From Mariniflexile sp. TRM1-10 (GTDB lineage Bacteria > Bacteroidota > Bacteroidia > Flavobacteriales > Flavobacteriaceae): DNA of 64,000 nucleotides. Below are positions 1 to 9,232 of the stretch, one piece after another (within the stretch, counting starts at the first letter, position 1; each line of letters begins with the position of its first letter). The position numbers and the translations under genes are program-made. Under the pieces are notes generated by a model, which ran no database searches, had not been told where the DNA came from, and saw only the letters and a list, made by a program, of their open reading frames with translations. The stretch covers positions 1,091,501 to 1,155,500 of the forward strand of contig NZ_CP022985.1 in the NCBI RefSeq assembly GCF_003425985.1. Direction: 5' to 3'.

Positions 1-136
1 GGGGAGACCTTTTTAGCGAAGGAGCCAGGCTGCCGCGAGGGAGAGATTCATAGCCATAGCTATGTACCGAAAAATAGCTGATGTATGGCGGAAAAAGGCA
101 CATAAAAGAACCAAAGGATAAAACTTAAACAGTCTC
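1..136 (-). repeat. Type C MITE-like element, cut by window edge
   Basis: The right part of this stretch, from about 46 to 136, is closely similar to the reverse complement of the element at 55902..56061. It ends with the same terminal sequence (TTAAACAGTCTC), followed by TTA. The left terminus must lie before the window or has diverged. It contains the imperfect palindrome CATAGCCATAGCTATG. I see no gene in it. It is treated as a non-autonomous repeat because it is non-coding and occurs twice in the window. Confidence 0.6.
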
Positions 137-266
137 TTAAAAATTTAATATAAAGTATCGCCTTTTTGGCAACAAATAATTAAGATCGCGCTATTGATTG
201 CTGTTATTATGGATAGATTAAATCATCCAAACGAAGACTAAACCATTTCAAAAGTAAAGAATAAGC

Positions 267-1766
267 ATGTCAAAATCATATATTTTATCCATCGATCAAG
301 GTACCAGTGGCACCAAAGCCATCATTTTTGATGAACGTGGAACAGTTATTATAAAAACTACTGAACCTTTAAAATCGTACTACCCTACTGCTAGTTTTGT
401 TGAACAAGATCCTTTTGAAATTTATCAGTCAGTAATAAATGCCGTTAAAAATTGTATTTCAAAATTCAACGAACAATTTCCGGGTGAAGAACAAAACATC
501 GTGTCTTGCGGAATTTCCAACCAACGGGAAACATTTGTACTATGGGATAAAAACGGAAACCCACTACACAACGCCGTAGTTTGGCAATGCAAACGTTCTG
601 TTGAAGTGTGCGAACGCTTAAAAGAAAACAACCTGGAAAGTGCTATAAACTCCAGTACAGGTTTAACTATCGATCCCTATTTTTCAGCAACCAAAGTCAT
701 GTGGCTTAATGAAAACAATGATACCGTTAAAAAAGCTATCAAAAACGGGGAAGCTTACTTTGGAACGGTGGACACATGGTTGCTTTACAAACTTACAAAC
801 CATAAAAGTTTTAAAACAGAATACACAAATGCTTCAAGAACCTTATTTTTTAATATCTATAATTTAGAATGGGATACATCGCTTTTAAAAGCATTTAATA
901 TTGAAAATTTAAACCTTCCAGAAGTTACGTTTTCTTCAGATCGTTTTGGGGATTCAACTTTTGAAGGCACTTTTAAAAAAGCACTTCCAATAATGGGTAT
1001 TATTGGTGATTCGCAAGCAGCCTTTTTTGGAGAAGAATGTTTTACCAATGGCATGGCAAAAGCCACTTTAGGCACAGGTTCATCTATTTTATGGCATGCT
1101 GAAAATCTATCAAAACAGACCGATAATGGCATGCTTACCACTATTGGTTGGAGTATTGAAGGTCAGGTGAATTATGCCTTAGAAGGTGTGATAGTAAGTT
1201 GCGGTTCTACAATTGAGTGGTTAAAAAACCAGTTAGAGGTCTTTACTTCTTATCAGGAAATAGAACCGATGGCAACCTCATTAAAAACCAATGACGGTGT
1301 TTATCTTATTCCTGCTTTTAGCGGTATGGGAGCTCCATATTGGCAAAAAGATTGGAAAGCTTCTATTCATGGGCTAACCTTCGGAACAACGAAAGAACAT
1401 CTGGTACGAGCTGCCTTAGAGTCTATTGCGTTCCAAATAAAAGATGTGATTCATTCTATTGAAAAAGAAACAAAAACGTCGCTAAAAGAATTAAAAGTAA
1501 ACGGTGGCATTACCGCCAATGAATTCTTGATGCAGTTTATAGCCGATTTGTTAAAAACACCTATTACCAACATGGGCATTACCGATGTGTCTGCTTGGGG
1601 TGCGGCTTTAATGTCGGGACTGGGGGTAAAACTTTGGAGGAACTTAGACACGCTTCCGAAATTACCAAGCGACATGATTAAACGTTACAACCCAAATAAG
1701 GATAATGATATTGTAAATAAGGCGTATTTAGGTTGGCAAACTATTATTACTAATAAAACAGAATAA
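267..1766 (+). CDS. FGGY-family carbohydrate kinase, glycerol-kinase-like
   Basis: Predicted to phosphorylate a polyol or sugar with ATP in the cytoplasm; glycerol to glycerol-3-phosphate is the closest match. The 499 residues are full length for GlpK. The N-terminal phosphate loop reads DQGTSGTKA (residues 10-18). GISNQRET, VVWQCKR and FGTVDTWLLYKLT follow the GlpK pattern, as do YTNASRT and the C-terminal GTGSSILWHAE and NYALEGVI segments. Where GlpK enzymes usually have a TIACGP-type stretch this protein has TIGWSI, so another polyol substrate is possible. It stands alone upstream of the first ECF/FecR/SusCD locus, with a MITE-like repeat after its stop. No promoter was identified. Confidence 0.8.
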   Translation: MSKSYILSIDQGTSGTKAIIFDERGTVIIKTTEPLKSYYPTASFVEQDPFEIYQSVINAVKNCISKFNEQFPGEEQNIVSCGISNQRETFVLWDKNGNPLHNAVVWQCKRSVEVCERLKENNLESAINSSTGLTIDPYFSATKVMWLNENNDTVKKAIKNGEAYFGTVDTWLLYKLTNHKSFKTEYTNASRTLFFNIYNLEWDTSLLKAFNIENLNLPEVTFSSDRFGDSTFEGTFKKALPIMGIIGDSQAAFFGEECFTNGMAKATLGTGSSILWHAENLSKQTDNGMLTTIGWSIEGQVNYALEGVIVSCGSTIEWLKNQLEVFTSYQEIEPMATSLKTNDGVYLIPAFSGMGAPYWQKDWKASIHGLTFGTTKEHLVRAALESIAFQIKDVIHSIEKETKTSLKELKVNGGITANEFLMQFIADLLKTPITNMGITDVSAWGAALMSGLGVKLWRNLDTLPKLPSDMIKRYNPNKDNDIVNKAYLGWQTIITNKTE

Positions 1767-1798
1767 ATCTTTTATACAACCTTGATGTTTATAACAAT

Positions 1799-2016
1799 GA
1801 ACTCGTTTAAACTTTTTATAATTGGCTAAAAAATCGTCCTTTTGCACTCGCTTTTTGCCCTTTTTTCCTTGCGTAGCTCTGCTATGCAACTCAAAAAAGT
1901 CTTCAACCGAGCATAGGGCGGAGCGTGAAAAAATAACCCAGTGGGTTATTTTAGCGCACGAGCCAGCTGGCGAAGGGTTAAATTTTCGCTTCAATCAAAA
2001 AAGTTTAAACGAGTTC
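1799..2016. repeat. Type A MITE-like element, copy 1
   Basis: This 218-bp element is bounded by perfect inverted repeats (GAACTCGTTTAAACTTTTT and its complement) and flanked by AAT on both sides (1796-1798 and 2017-2019), consistent with a 3-bp target duplication. Inside are a hairpin around AATAACCCAGTGGGTTATT (1932-1950) and the palindrome GCCAGCTGGC. A second copy of exactly the same length lies inverted at 29756..29973, roughly 90% identical by eye. No transposase is encoded. It sits just after the kinase gene; short reading frames inside it are not credible genes. Confidence 0.85.
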
Positions 2017-2051
2017 AATTAAAATGGACAGTACAGGATAGAAATTTATAA

Positions 2052-2618
2052 ATGTTATATCTTATGAAATCGAATGATTTAAAAATCCTAAACGAACTCA
2101 AACTTGGAAGCCCTGAGGCCTTTAAGGAATTATTCGACCTGTATTATATTCCATTAAGTACGTATGCCTTTAAATACTGTGATTCATTTACTGTAGCAGA
2201 AGACATTGTTCAAGATTTATTTATAAAGATTTGGGATGAAAAACTATATCTGAACTTCAACGAAACCATAGGCCCTTATCTTTTTAAAGCAGTAAAAAAC
2301 AACACGCTACAAGCAACAAAACAAAAGTCTAAGTATCATTTTGTAGAAATCGAAGAACACGTCAATAAATTAATGATTGACGAAAACATTGATATTAAAT
2401 TAATAGAAGACGACAAGAAAAAACTTTTCACGGAAATTGAAGCATTACCTACAAAATGCAAAGAAGTTTTTAAGGCCATTGTATTGGACAATCTTAAATA
2501 CAAAGAGGTTGCCTTGCAACTTGGCATTTCGGTAAATACTGTTAAAACCCACTATTCAAGAGCTTTAAAACAACTTAGGAGTGTTTTAGAAATAATAATA
2601 TTATTATTTCTAATTTAG
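2052..2618 (+). CDS. ECF-type RNA polymerase sigma factor (first locus)
   Basis: A 188-residue ECF sigma factor expected to direct transcription of the adjacent SusC/SusD genes when released by the FecR protein. Region 2 is visible as FKELFDLYY...YAFKYC...AEDIVQDLFIKIWD (about residues 20-65). Region 4 appears as ALPTKCKEVFKAIVLDNLKYKEVALQLGISVNTVKTHYSRALKQLR (about 135-178), shown here only to name the helix-turn-helix. An alternative start is the Met four codons in. The last codons (EIIILLFLI) are encoded by a 24-bp perfect palindrome (2588-2611). It is followed by fecR, the usual transenvelope signalling arrangement with an STN-domain SusC. Confidence 0.92.
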   Translation: MLYLMKSNDLKILNELKLGSPEAFKELFDLYYIPLSTYAFKYCDSFTVAEDIVQDLFIKIWDEKLYLNFNETIGPYLFKAVKNNTLQATKQKSKYHFVEIEEHVNKLMIDENIDIKLIEDDKKKLFTEIEALPTKCKEVFKAIVLDNLKYKEVALQLGISVNTVKTHYSRALKQLRSVLEIIILLFLI

Positions 2619-2645
2619 AGACTGTTTAAAATAGTTTCTTTTTTT
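2618..2645 (+). terminator. Terminator-like hairpin after sigma gene
   Basis: GAGACT, a 9-nt loop and AGTTTC form a short stem (one G-T pair) followed by seven T's. The two arms are also the two ends of the type C repeat with nothing between them, so this may be a collapsed copy of that element acting as a terminator. A perfect AT-rich 24-bp palindrome lies just before it at 2588-2611. Confidence 0.5.
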
Positions 2646-2647
2646 GT

Positions 2648-2676
2648 CACCCATTTTTGGTTTTTTGTTATTCTAG
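2648..2676 (+). promoter_or_regulatory. Candidate ECF promoter upstream of fecR
   Basis: The sigma-fecR gap contains CACCCA, a T-rich spacer of 13 nt and GTTATTCTAG. The same order (CACCCA, 16 nt, GTCATATTAG) occurs in the equivalent gap of the second locus at 12465-12496. The conserved pair in the same position suggests an ECF-dependent promoter for fecR and the genes after it. This rests on comparison of only two copies. Confidence 0.35.
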
Positions 2677-2726
2677 TTAATATAGCACATATTAAAGTTA
2701 AAATAACATAGTTACAAAAATCAATA

Positions 2727-3920
2727 ATGGACCATACCAATCCCCATATCTTAAACCTTATTTCAAATTATATCTCTAAAGAAATTAGCGAAGAGGAATT
2801 CAATGAGTTAAAGCAATGGCTACTTGAGGATTCTAAAAACGAACAATTTTTTATTGATTATTTAAGAATTTACAAGAAATCCAGAAGAATACAATTTGTT
2901 AAAATATTGGACAAGGATGTTGCATGGAAAAATATTATTTCAAAACTAGAAACCCCTTTGCTTCAAGAGCAACCCCTAAAAAAAGCCACTTCAACATCCA
3001 AATACATAAAATTAATACCAAGCATTTCAAAATATGCAGCCATTGCCTTTGTATTTTTAACTATTGGATATTTTTACAAAAGTGGCAACTTCCCTAACTC
3101 CAAAAACACAGTTATACCCCCGGAAAGTATCACGCTTCGATTAGAAAATGGTAAAATCCAGATTATTAATGAAGATGGTTCCTCACAATTAGTTGACGAA
3201 GAAGGCAAAATAATAGGAAGCCAAAACGGAAGCCAACTCGTTTACACCAACGAAACCAAAAAAGAAACTTTAACTTATAACACGCTCACCATTCCGTACG
3301 GAAAACGATTTGAAATTCAATTGTCCGACGGCACCAGAGTACACTTAAACGCAGGCTCATCTTTAAAATACCCTGTTAAGTTTATAAACGGTATAAAGCG
3401 TGAAGTATTCTTAAATGGGGAAGCATTTTTTTCTGTAACCAAAGATGCCAAACACCCTTTTATAGTGAATGCGACAGACTTAAATGTAGAGGTTTTTGGA
3501 ACAGAATTTAATGTATCGGCATATCCCGAGGATATAGATACAGATGTTGTTTTAGTTGAAGGTTCAGTGGGAATGTATAAAAATAATGAAACCATAAAAG
3601 AGGGCACCATGTTGGTACCGGGTACAAAAGGCTCGCTTAACAAAGAAAACTTAAGCATATCAACTGAAAAAGTAAATACACTTATTTACACTTCATGGAG
3701 GCAAGGCGGTTTGTTTTTCAGAAATATGTCGTTTAAAAATATTGCTAAAAAACTGGAACGCCAGTATAATATGAAAGTTATAATTACAAATAAGTTATTA
3801 GAAAACGAAACCTTCAACGCTAACTTTAACGAAGAGCCCATAGAGAACATATTAAGCTATTTTAACGATAGTTACAACATAAAATACACTATAAAAAACA
3901 ACATGATATATATAAACTAA
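2727..3920 (+). CDS. FecR-family anti-sigma factor (first locus)
   Basis: A 397-residue inner-membrane anti-sigma factor. The cytoplasmic N-terminus (about 1-95) would bind the sigma factor. A single membrane segment lies at about 101-117 (SKYAAIAFVFLTIGYFY). The periplasmic FecR domain is at about 190-290 (YGKRFEIQLSDGTRVHLNAGS, named at its start only), and a C-terminal STN-interacting domain (DUF4974-like) at about 325-397. It should receive a signal from the STN domain of the downstream SusC. It is strongly similar to the second FecR at 12776..13942, so the two loci probably arose by duplication. Confidence 0.92.
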   Translation: MDHTNPHILNLISNYISKEISEEEFNELKQWLLEDSKNEQFFIDYLRIYKKSRRIQFVKILDKDVAWKNIISKLETPLLQEQPLKKATSTSKYIKLIPSISKYAAIAFVFLTIGYFYKSGNFPNSKNTVIPPESITLRLENGKIQIINEDGSSQLVDEEGKIIGSQNGSQLVYTNETKKETLTYNTLTIPYGKRFEIQLSDGTRVHLNAGSSLKYPVKFINGIKREVFLNGEAFFSVTKDAKHPFIVNATDLNVEVFGTEFNVSAYPEDIDTDVVLVEGSVGMYKNNETIKEGTMLVPGTKGSLNKENLSISTEKVNTLIYTSWRQGGLFFRNMSFKNIAKKLERQYNMKVIITNKLLENETFNANFNEEPIENILSYFNDSYNIKYTIKNNMIYIN

Positions 3921-4005
3921 CTAACCTAAAAACCTTTTAATCTATGAGATAGACGCTAAAAAAATCCAACAAAAATATCACTTTAAATTATCTGAGGATA
4001 AGAAC

Positions 4006-4087
4006 AAAAAAACCGGAAAATGCGCCAACATTTCCCGGGAATTATAAAGTGAGAACTAAAATTTAGTCATTCACCAATTTAACACTT
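4006..4087 (-). ncRNA. Candidate antisense RNA upstream of susC, copy 1
   Basis: On the minus strand a hairpin (arms 4013-4022 and 4029-4038, CCGGAAAATG against CATTTCCCGG, one mismatch) is followed by seven T's (4012-4006), which is a textbook intrinsic terminator pointing away from susC. A weak -7-like box (TATTTTTA on the minus strand, 4095-4088) sits at the susC start. The same hairpin and the same placement occur before the second susC. Small antisense RNAs at this position are known from Bacteroides polysaccharide loci (DonS type). The transcript itself is inferred. Confidence 0.35.
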
Positions 4088-4094
4088 TAAAAAT

Positions 4095-7000
4095 ATGAAA
4101 AAAATTCATGATAGAAAAGGTAGAAAACTGCCTTGTCTGAAATTTGATTTAAAAATGAAATTAACCACTCTTTTTTCACTTATATCATTCTTTAGCATGT
4201 TAGCAAACACAGGCTACACACAAACAATCACTTTGAACGTTGTAGACACACCTGTATCTCAAATAATAGATAAAATTGAAGCTACATCCGAATATAGATT
4301 TGTTTACAACACAAAATTTGTTGATTTAAGACGCAGAGTTTCAATAAAAGTAGAAGATGTTAGTATTGAAAATGTTCTAAGCAATTTGTTTAACAACACA
4401 AGCACTTCTTATAAAATAAGAAACACTCAAATTGTTTTAAAAGACAAAAAAGAAGTTCTAAACCAAACTAACATCCAACCATCTATTGATGTAAGAATAC
4501 AAAAACATGTTGTTACCGGAACTGTTAGTGATGCTAATGGACAACCATTAGCTGGTTCTAATATTATTGAAAAGGGAACCAGCAATGGTGCACAATCAGA
4601 CTTTGATGGTAATTTTTCCATTGCTGTTTCAAGTCCAAATGCAATACTAGTTGTTTCGTATGTCGGGTTTGTTACACAGGAAATTAATGTTAACAATCAA
4701 AACTCAATTACCATAACACTTTTAGAAAGTACCGATGAATTGGGTGAAATTGTGATAGTAGGTTATGGTTCCACTAAAAAGAGCGATGTTACTGGCGCCG
4801 TTGTTTCAATCGGCAATACCGAACTTAACAAAGTGGGTGCTACCAGCCCAATGCAAGCATTACAGGCTCATTCTGCTGGTGTAAATATTTCACAAAGAAC
4901 AGGTTCTGTTGGTGCTGGTTTTGACATTACAATTCGTGGAACCAACTCTTTTGCAGGACAACAACCCCTATATGTTGTAGATGGCATCATGACTGAAAGT
5001 ATTGATTTTTTGAATCCGCAAGATATTCAAAGGATAGACATACTTAAAGATGCATCATCAACAGCTATTTACGGATCTCGTGGTTCTAATGGTGTTGTAA
5101 TTGTGACTACAAAAAGTGGAGAAGGGTTTCAAAACAGAAAACCATCAATTTCCTATTCTGGGTATGTTGGTATTCGTGACGTCGCGAATATGCCTGATTT
5201 TTTAAACAGTTATGATGAAAGTGTTACATGGAATAGGAACAGACAAGTATCGCGTGATCTTGTACAAGGAAATCCTATCGTAAACTCCCCAACTTATGGA
5301 TTTCCAAATGTTACAGTAAATGGAACTAACTATTGGGAAGAGAATCTTGCTAATAGAAATGGCAATGATTGGTTGGATGACTTTCTTAAGTCAAGTACAC
5401 AACAAAATCATTTTATATCAGCTAATGGTGGATCTGAAAATGTGAGTTATGTTATTGGCTTTGGTTATCAAGGCGACGATGGTAATGCTGTAGGGCAATA
5501 TTTTAAGAAATATAATTTTAAGGCAAGTTTAGACGCAAAGGTTAACGATAAGTTTTCTATAGGAGCCAATATAAATCTTGCATTTTCTGAACAAGAGTTA
5601 GTATCCAGACAAGGTTATACACAACAATTATTTAGAATGCCTACTTATGCACCATCGCACAATATTGACGGTAGTATTATCCAATCACCAATGATAGGTA
5701 TTTCAAGTAATGTTAGCCCCTATACTTTTGCTGATGGTAATTCTGCTTGGAATGTTGAACAGTTTAATATAGTTTCTAACTTTTATTTAAAATTCAATGC
5801 CACTAAAGAACTTAGTTTCAAATCTACATTTTCACCAAATGCCAGAATTCAAAGAGACGGAGAGTATAAAGATAGGTTTGCAACCAGATCGATTTCTATT
5901 GCCAGATTTTGGACCAACAACAGACTTTCCTATGTATGGGATAATCAAATGAACTTTTCAAAGGAATTTGGAGAACACAACATATCCTACGACTTTATAC
6001 AATCGGCTACGTTCGACCGTTCAGAAAGATCGTTTTCTTTTGGTAGAGATGTGCCTTTTCAATCATCATTCTATAATGTACAAAGCGCCCCCCAGCGTGA
6101 TGCAGAAACAGGATATAGTAAGAGTACCATATTATCATTTACAAATCGTATAAATTATTCATTTAAAGATAAATATTTACTTACTGCTACCATGAGATGG
6201 GATGGTGCTTCCAGACTTGCAGAAGGCAGTAAATGGGCTTCTTTCCCATCCGCTGCTGTAGCATGGAAAATGAAAGAAGAATCATTTTTAAAAGATGTTT
6301 CAGAAATTGATAATTTAAAAGTGCGCTTAAGCTATGGCTATTCTGGTGGTTATGGACCTATTGGTCCGTATGCTACGCAATCTACAGTAAATAGACAAAA
6401 ATATTATGATTGGGATGGAACAACAGCAAATGGGTTTGTACCTAGCGATTTAGCAAATAAAGAACTGACTTGGGAGCGTACTAGAGAATGGAATTTTGGT
6501 GCAGATTTTGGCTTATTTAATAATAGAATTTCTGGTGAAATTAATCTATATGATAGACTTTCTAGAGGCACGATACTCAGTCGTAAATTAGCCATGCCTA
6601 CAGGATGGCCTTCTATGTTTGATAATATTGCTTCCATTAGCAATAAAGGGATAGAAATTCAACTTAAAACTTTAAACATTAATAATGGCGATTTTAAATG
6701 GGAAACCAGTTTTATCTTCTCTAAAAACAACAATAAAATAGTTGATTTGTATGGAGCAAGATTAGACGATGTACCTAATAGATGGTTTATTGGGCAACCT
6801 GTCGATGTAATCTATGCCATGGTTTTTGATGGTGTTTGGCAAAAAGACGAATTAGCACCTGCCGACCAACAAGCTATGGAAGGTACAGCAAAAGTTAAAG
6901 ATCTAAATGGTGACGGCAGTATTGATATTGATAACGACATGAAGGTATTAGGGTCTCCTGCGCCCGATTGGATAGGAACATTTTCAACCACTTTCACATA

Positions 7001-7469
7001 TAAAAACTGGGATCTTTCAGCAACAATATTTACAAAACAAGGGGTATTGGTGTACAGTCCGTTTCATAGGGAATTTACTGATTTTAATAGTAGAGTAATA
7101 TTGGATGTTCCCCACTATGTAAGAGAAAACCCCGTTACAGAATCTAGATTTTCAAATACATACCCCCAAGCTTCTTATCAGGGTCAGTACTGGGGTGAAG
7201 ACGCAGAAGATTATGGCTATCCAGGATTCAACAAGGATGCCTCATTTGTACGTATACAGAACATATCTTTAGGCTATAATTTTGATTCTGATTTGTTATC
7301 CAAAGTAGGTATAACGGGTTTGCATTTATATGTTAATGCTCTAAATCCATTTACGTTCACAAAGTATGAAGGATTCGACCCTGAATGGGCAGGTGCTGGA
7401 ATGTCTGGCGTCGACGCTAACAATACAGGATATTCTATTTATCAGTTAGGTGTTAATGTTAAATTTTAA
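4095..7469 (+). CDS. susC: SusC-like TonB-dependent receptor with STN domain (first locus)
   Basis: An outer-membrane beta-barrel that imports a ligand with its SusD partner, powered by TonB. Order in the 1124 residues: an extended N-terminus with the signal peptide starting near Met21, STN signalling domain (about 50-115), carboxypeptidase-D-like regulatory domain (about 139-210, GTVSDANGQPLAGSNIIEKG), plug with VIVGYGSTKKSDVTGAV and PLYVVDGI, then the barrel ending in GVNVKF. The STN domain ties it to the adjacent FecR/sigma pair. The ATG starting MKKIHDRKGR is kept because the second SusC shares this extended N-terminus (LKFDLKMKL). Ligand unknown: no glycosidase accompanies it. Confidence 0.95.
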   Translation: MKKIHDRKGRKLPCLKFDLKMKLTTLFSLISFFSMLANTGYTQTITLNVVDTPVSQIIDKIEATSEYRFVYNTKFVDLRRRVSIKVEDVSIENVLSNLFNNTSTSYKIRNTQIVLKDKKEVLNQTNIQPSIDVRIQKHVVTGTVSDANGQPLAGSNIIEKGTSNGAQSDFDGNFSIAVSSPNAILVVSYVGFVTQEINVNNQNSITITLLESTDELGEIVIVGYGSTKKSDVTGAVVSIGNTELNKVGATSPMQALQAHSAGVNISQRTGSVGAGFDITIRGTNSFAGQQPLYVVDGIMTESIDFLNPQDIQRIDILKDASSTAIYGSRGSNGVVIVTTKSGEGFQNRKPSISYSGYVGIRDVANMPDFLNSYDESVTWNRNRQVSRDLVQGNPIVNSPTYGFPNVTVNGTNYWEENLANRNGNDWLDDFLKSSTQQNHFISANGGSENVSYVIGFGYQGDDGNAVGQYFKKYNFKASLDAKVNDKFSIGANINLAFSEQELVSRQGYTQQLFRMPTYAPSHNIDGSIIQSPMIGISSNVSPYTFADGNSAWNVEQFNIVSNFYLKFNATKELSFKSTFSPNARIQRDGEYKDRFATRSISIARFWTNNRLSYVWDNQMNFSKEFGEHNISYDFIQSATFDRSERSFSFGRDVPFQSSFYNVQSAPQRDAETGYSKSTILSFTNRINYSFKDKYLLTATMRWDGASRLAEGSKWASFPSAAVAWKMKEESFLKDVSEIDNLKVRLSYGYSGGYGPIGPYATQSTVNRQKYYDWDGTTANGFVPSDLANKELTWERTREWNFGADFGLFNNRISGEINLYDRLSRGTILSRKLAMPTGWPSMFDNIASISNKGIEIQLKTLNINNGDFKWETSFIFSKNNNKIVDLYGARLDDVPNRWFIGQPVDVIYAMVFDGVWQKDELAPADQQAMEGTAKVKDLNGDGSIDIDNDMKVLGSPAPDWIGTFSTTFTYKNWDLSATIFTKQGVLVYSPFHREFTDFNSRVILDVPHYVRENPVTESRFSNTYPQASYQGQYWGEDAEDYGYPGFNKDASFVRIQNISLGYNFDSDLLSKVGITGLHLYVNALNPFTFTKYEGFDPEWAGAGMSGVDANNTGYSIYQLGVNVKF

Positions 7470-7473
7470 GATT

Positions 7474-9081
7474 ATGAAGAATATAAAAATAAAAATATAT
7501 GCAATCTTTTTAGGATTGTCAATTATAAGTTGTTCGGGTTATTTGGAAGAAGAAAATTTGGGAAATACAACAGCAGAAAATTTCTATGGAACAAAAGCAG
7601 GCTATGAAGGGCTGGTAAATGCATCTTATGCAACCTTGCGCGATGTTTATGCTCCAACGCCCTACATCTTTTTTGCGGGAACCGATTTGTTTTTTGCAGC
7701 ACACCAAGAAGTGCCTCTTGGTCTAGCTTCTTATCAAACATTAACACCGAGTAATGGTAATGTTGAAGCACTATTCAGTAGTCTTTACCAAAGCATACAA
7801 ATTACTAATTTAGCTTTATATTATTCAGATAAAACCGAGAACTTTCCAGAATTACAAAGTAGAATTGCTGAACTTAAAAGCATTAGAGCCTATTATTATT
7901 TTATGTTAGTTCAGAAATTTGGAGATGTATCGCTTGTTACAGATTTAGTAAGTGAACCCATCACACATTTTGAAAGAGACCCTGCTAGTGAGGTTTACCA
8001 ATTTATTATTGATGAACTAACAGCTGCCATTGCTATTTTACCACCAACACAAGCAAATTTTGGACGTGTCACAAAACGTGCTGCACAGCATATGCTGGCT
8101 AAGGTATATTTAACACGTGGATATGAAACCTATGGAGCTGGAATTACCGACTTTACAGAAGCCGCCACACTTGCCGATGCAGCAATAGGAGGACAAACAC
8201 TTAATATTCCATTTGGAGATTTATTTAAATATAAAAATGATAATAATGCGGAAATCTTGTGGTCTATACAATACAACGGGTCTGTACCAGGTGAAGTATT
8301 ACACACATGGGATTACCCATGGGGTCCACTAGTGCAAGGCAGTAATGATGGGGTAAATAAGAAAAATACATTACACCCTACCGAATACTTGTTTACATTG
8401 TTTGATGATAATGATACCAGGTTTGAAGGCACATTCTTAAATATTAAAACAGCACCTTATTCTGGTTGGGTATTAGACCCTGAGAATACTCCAATAGAAT
8501 ATTATTATCCAAGAACTGCTGCACAGATAGCCGATGTTCCTAATTGGAGAGCAGCAGATCCCGCTAATAGAACAAATACAATCATTTCGCCAATAGATCC
8601 GCATTGGTGGGATGGTTTAAATCAAACCGATTATCCTGCTTTAAGAAAATTTGACAGAGTGCAAACCGCAACACCATCTGTTCAATATACGCACGATATT
8701 TACTTAGCAAGATTAGGTGAAACTTATTTAATTGCTGCGGAAGCATATTTACAGTCTAACAATCCTGGAAATGCTTTGGCTCGTGTTAATAGCGTTAGAG
8801 CTAGAGCAGGTGCCGATGCAGTTGGAAGCGTAGATTTAGATTTTATCTTAGAAGAAAGAGCACGTGAATTAGCAGGGGAAGGTTTCCGTTGGCTTGATTT
8901 AAAACGTACAGGAAAACTTATGGAGTATACCAAAGTTAGGAATCCTGATATTAAAACACTCTTTGATAGTGGAACAGATCCGTTTTTAGGAACTGGAGGT
9001 CATTATAAAATTTTACGACCAATTCCTTTATCTGCAATTTCCTTGGACTCGGGAGATTACCCACAGAACCCAGGATATTAA
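7474..9081 (+). CDS. susD: SusD-like outer-membrane lipoprotein (first locus)
   Basis: Ligand-binding lid lipoprotein partnering the preceding SusC at the cell surface. The start at 7474 is chosen over an upstream in-frame GTG at 7450 because it gives a clean lipoprotein signal (MKNIKIKIYAIFLGLSIISC, Cys20) and begins four bases after the susC stop. About 535 residues. The typical helical (TPR-like) N-terminal part and the C-terminal ARELAGEGFRWLDLKRTGKL stretch of the SusD/RagB family are clear. A terminator follows at 9149. The bound ligand cannot be read from sequence. Confidence 0.93.
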   Translation: MKNIKIKIYAIFLGLSIISCSGYLEEENLGNTTAENFYGTKAGYEGLVNASYATLRDVYAPTPYIFFAGTDLFFAAHQEVPLGLASYQTLTPSNGNVEALFSSLYQSIQITNLALYYSDKTENFPELQSRIAELKSIRAYYYFMLVQKFGDVSLVTDLVSEPITHFERDPASEVYQFIIDELTAAIAILPPTQANFGRVTKRAAQHMLAKVYLTRGYETYGAGITDFTEAATLADAAIGGQTLNIPFGDLFKYKNDNNAEILWSIQYNGSVPGEVLHTWDYPWGPLVQGSNDGVNKKNTLHPTEYLFTLFDDNDTRFEGTFLNIKTAPYSGWVLDPENTPIEYYYPRTAAQIADVPNWRAADPANRTNTIISPIDPHWWDGLNQTDYPALRKFDRVQTATPSVQYTHDIYLARLGETYLIAAEAYLQSNNPGNALARVNSVRARAGADAVGSVDLDFILEERARELAGEGFRWLDLKRTGKLMEYTKVRNPDIKTLFDSGTDPFLGTGGHYKILRPIPLSAISLDSGDYPQNPGY

Positions 9082-9148
9082 AAAAATTGGTTTAGTTTAG
9101 TTTGTTTAGTTAATTAGATTAGAAACTCCATTCTGTCTAATGCAAATC

Positions 9149-9186
9149 GGGAATACTTTAATTTAATTTGAAGTGTTCCCTTTTTT
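9149..9186 (+). terminator. Intrinsic terminator after first susD
   Basis: GGGAATACTT pairs with AAGTGTTCCC (one T-G wobble) across a 12-nt AT loop, followed directly by six T's. It separates the SusCD pair from the downstream oxidoreductases, so the latter may have lower or separate expression. Confidence 0.8.
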
Positions 9187-9232
9187 ATTTAACTTGTTAC
9201 ATCTAAACTAAATAACCATTAAATCTTAAGAA

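Noticed and set aside
1728..2022. Short ORFs on both strands after the FGGY kinase
   Set aside because: They run through the inverted-repeat element, which is non-coding and present again at 29756; similar false frames occur there.
3942..3958. Two-codon ORFs ATG-AGA-TAG (locus 1) and ATG-AAA-TAG (locus 2 at 13961) after fecR
   Set aside because: The repeated placement is curious, but such minimal frames are too short to separate from chance conservation of the leader sequence.
7450..7473. GTG start for the first SusD overlapping susC
   Set aside because: The ATG at 7474 produces a proper lipoprotein signal right after the susC stop; the longer form buries it.
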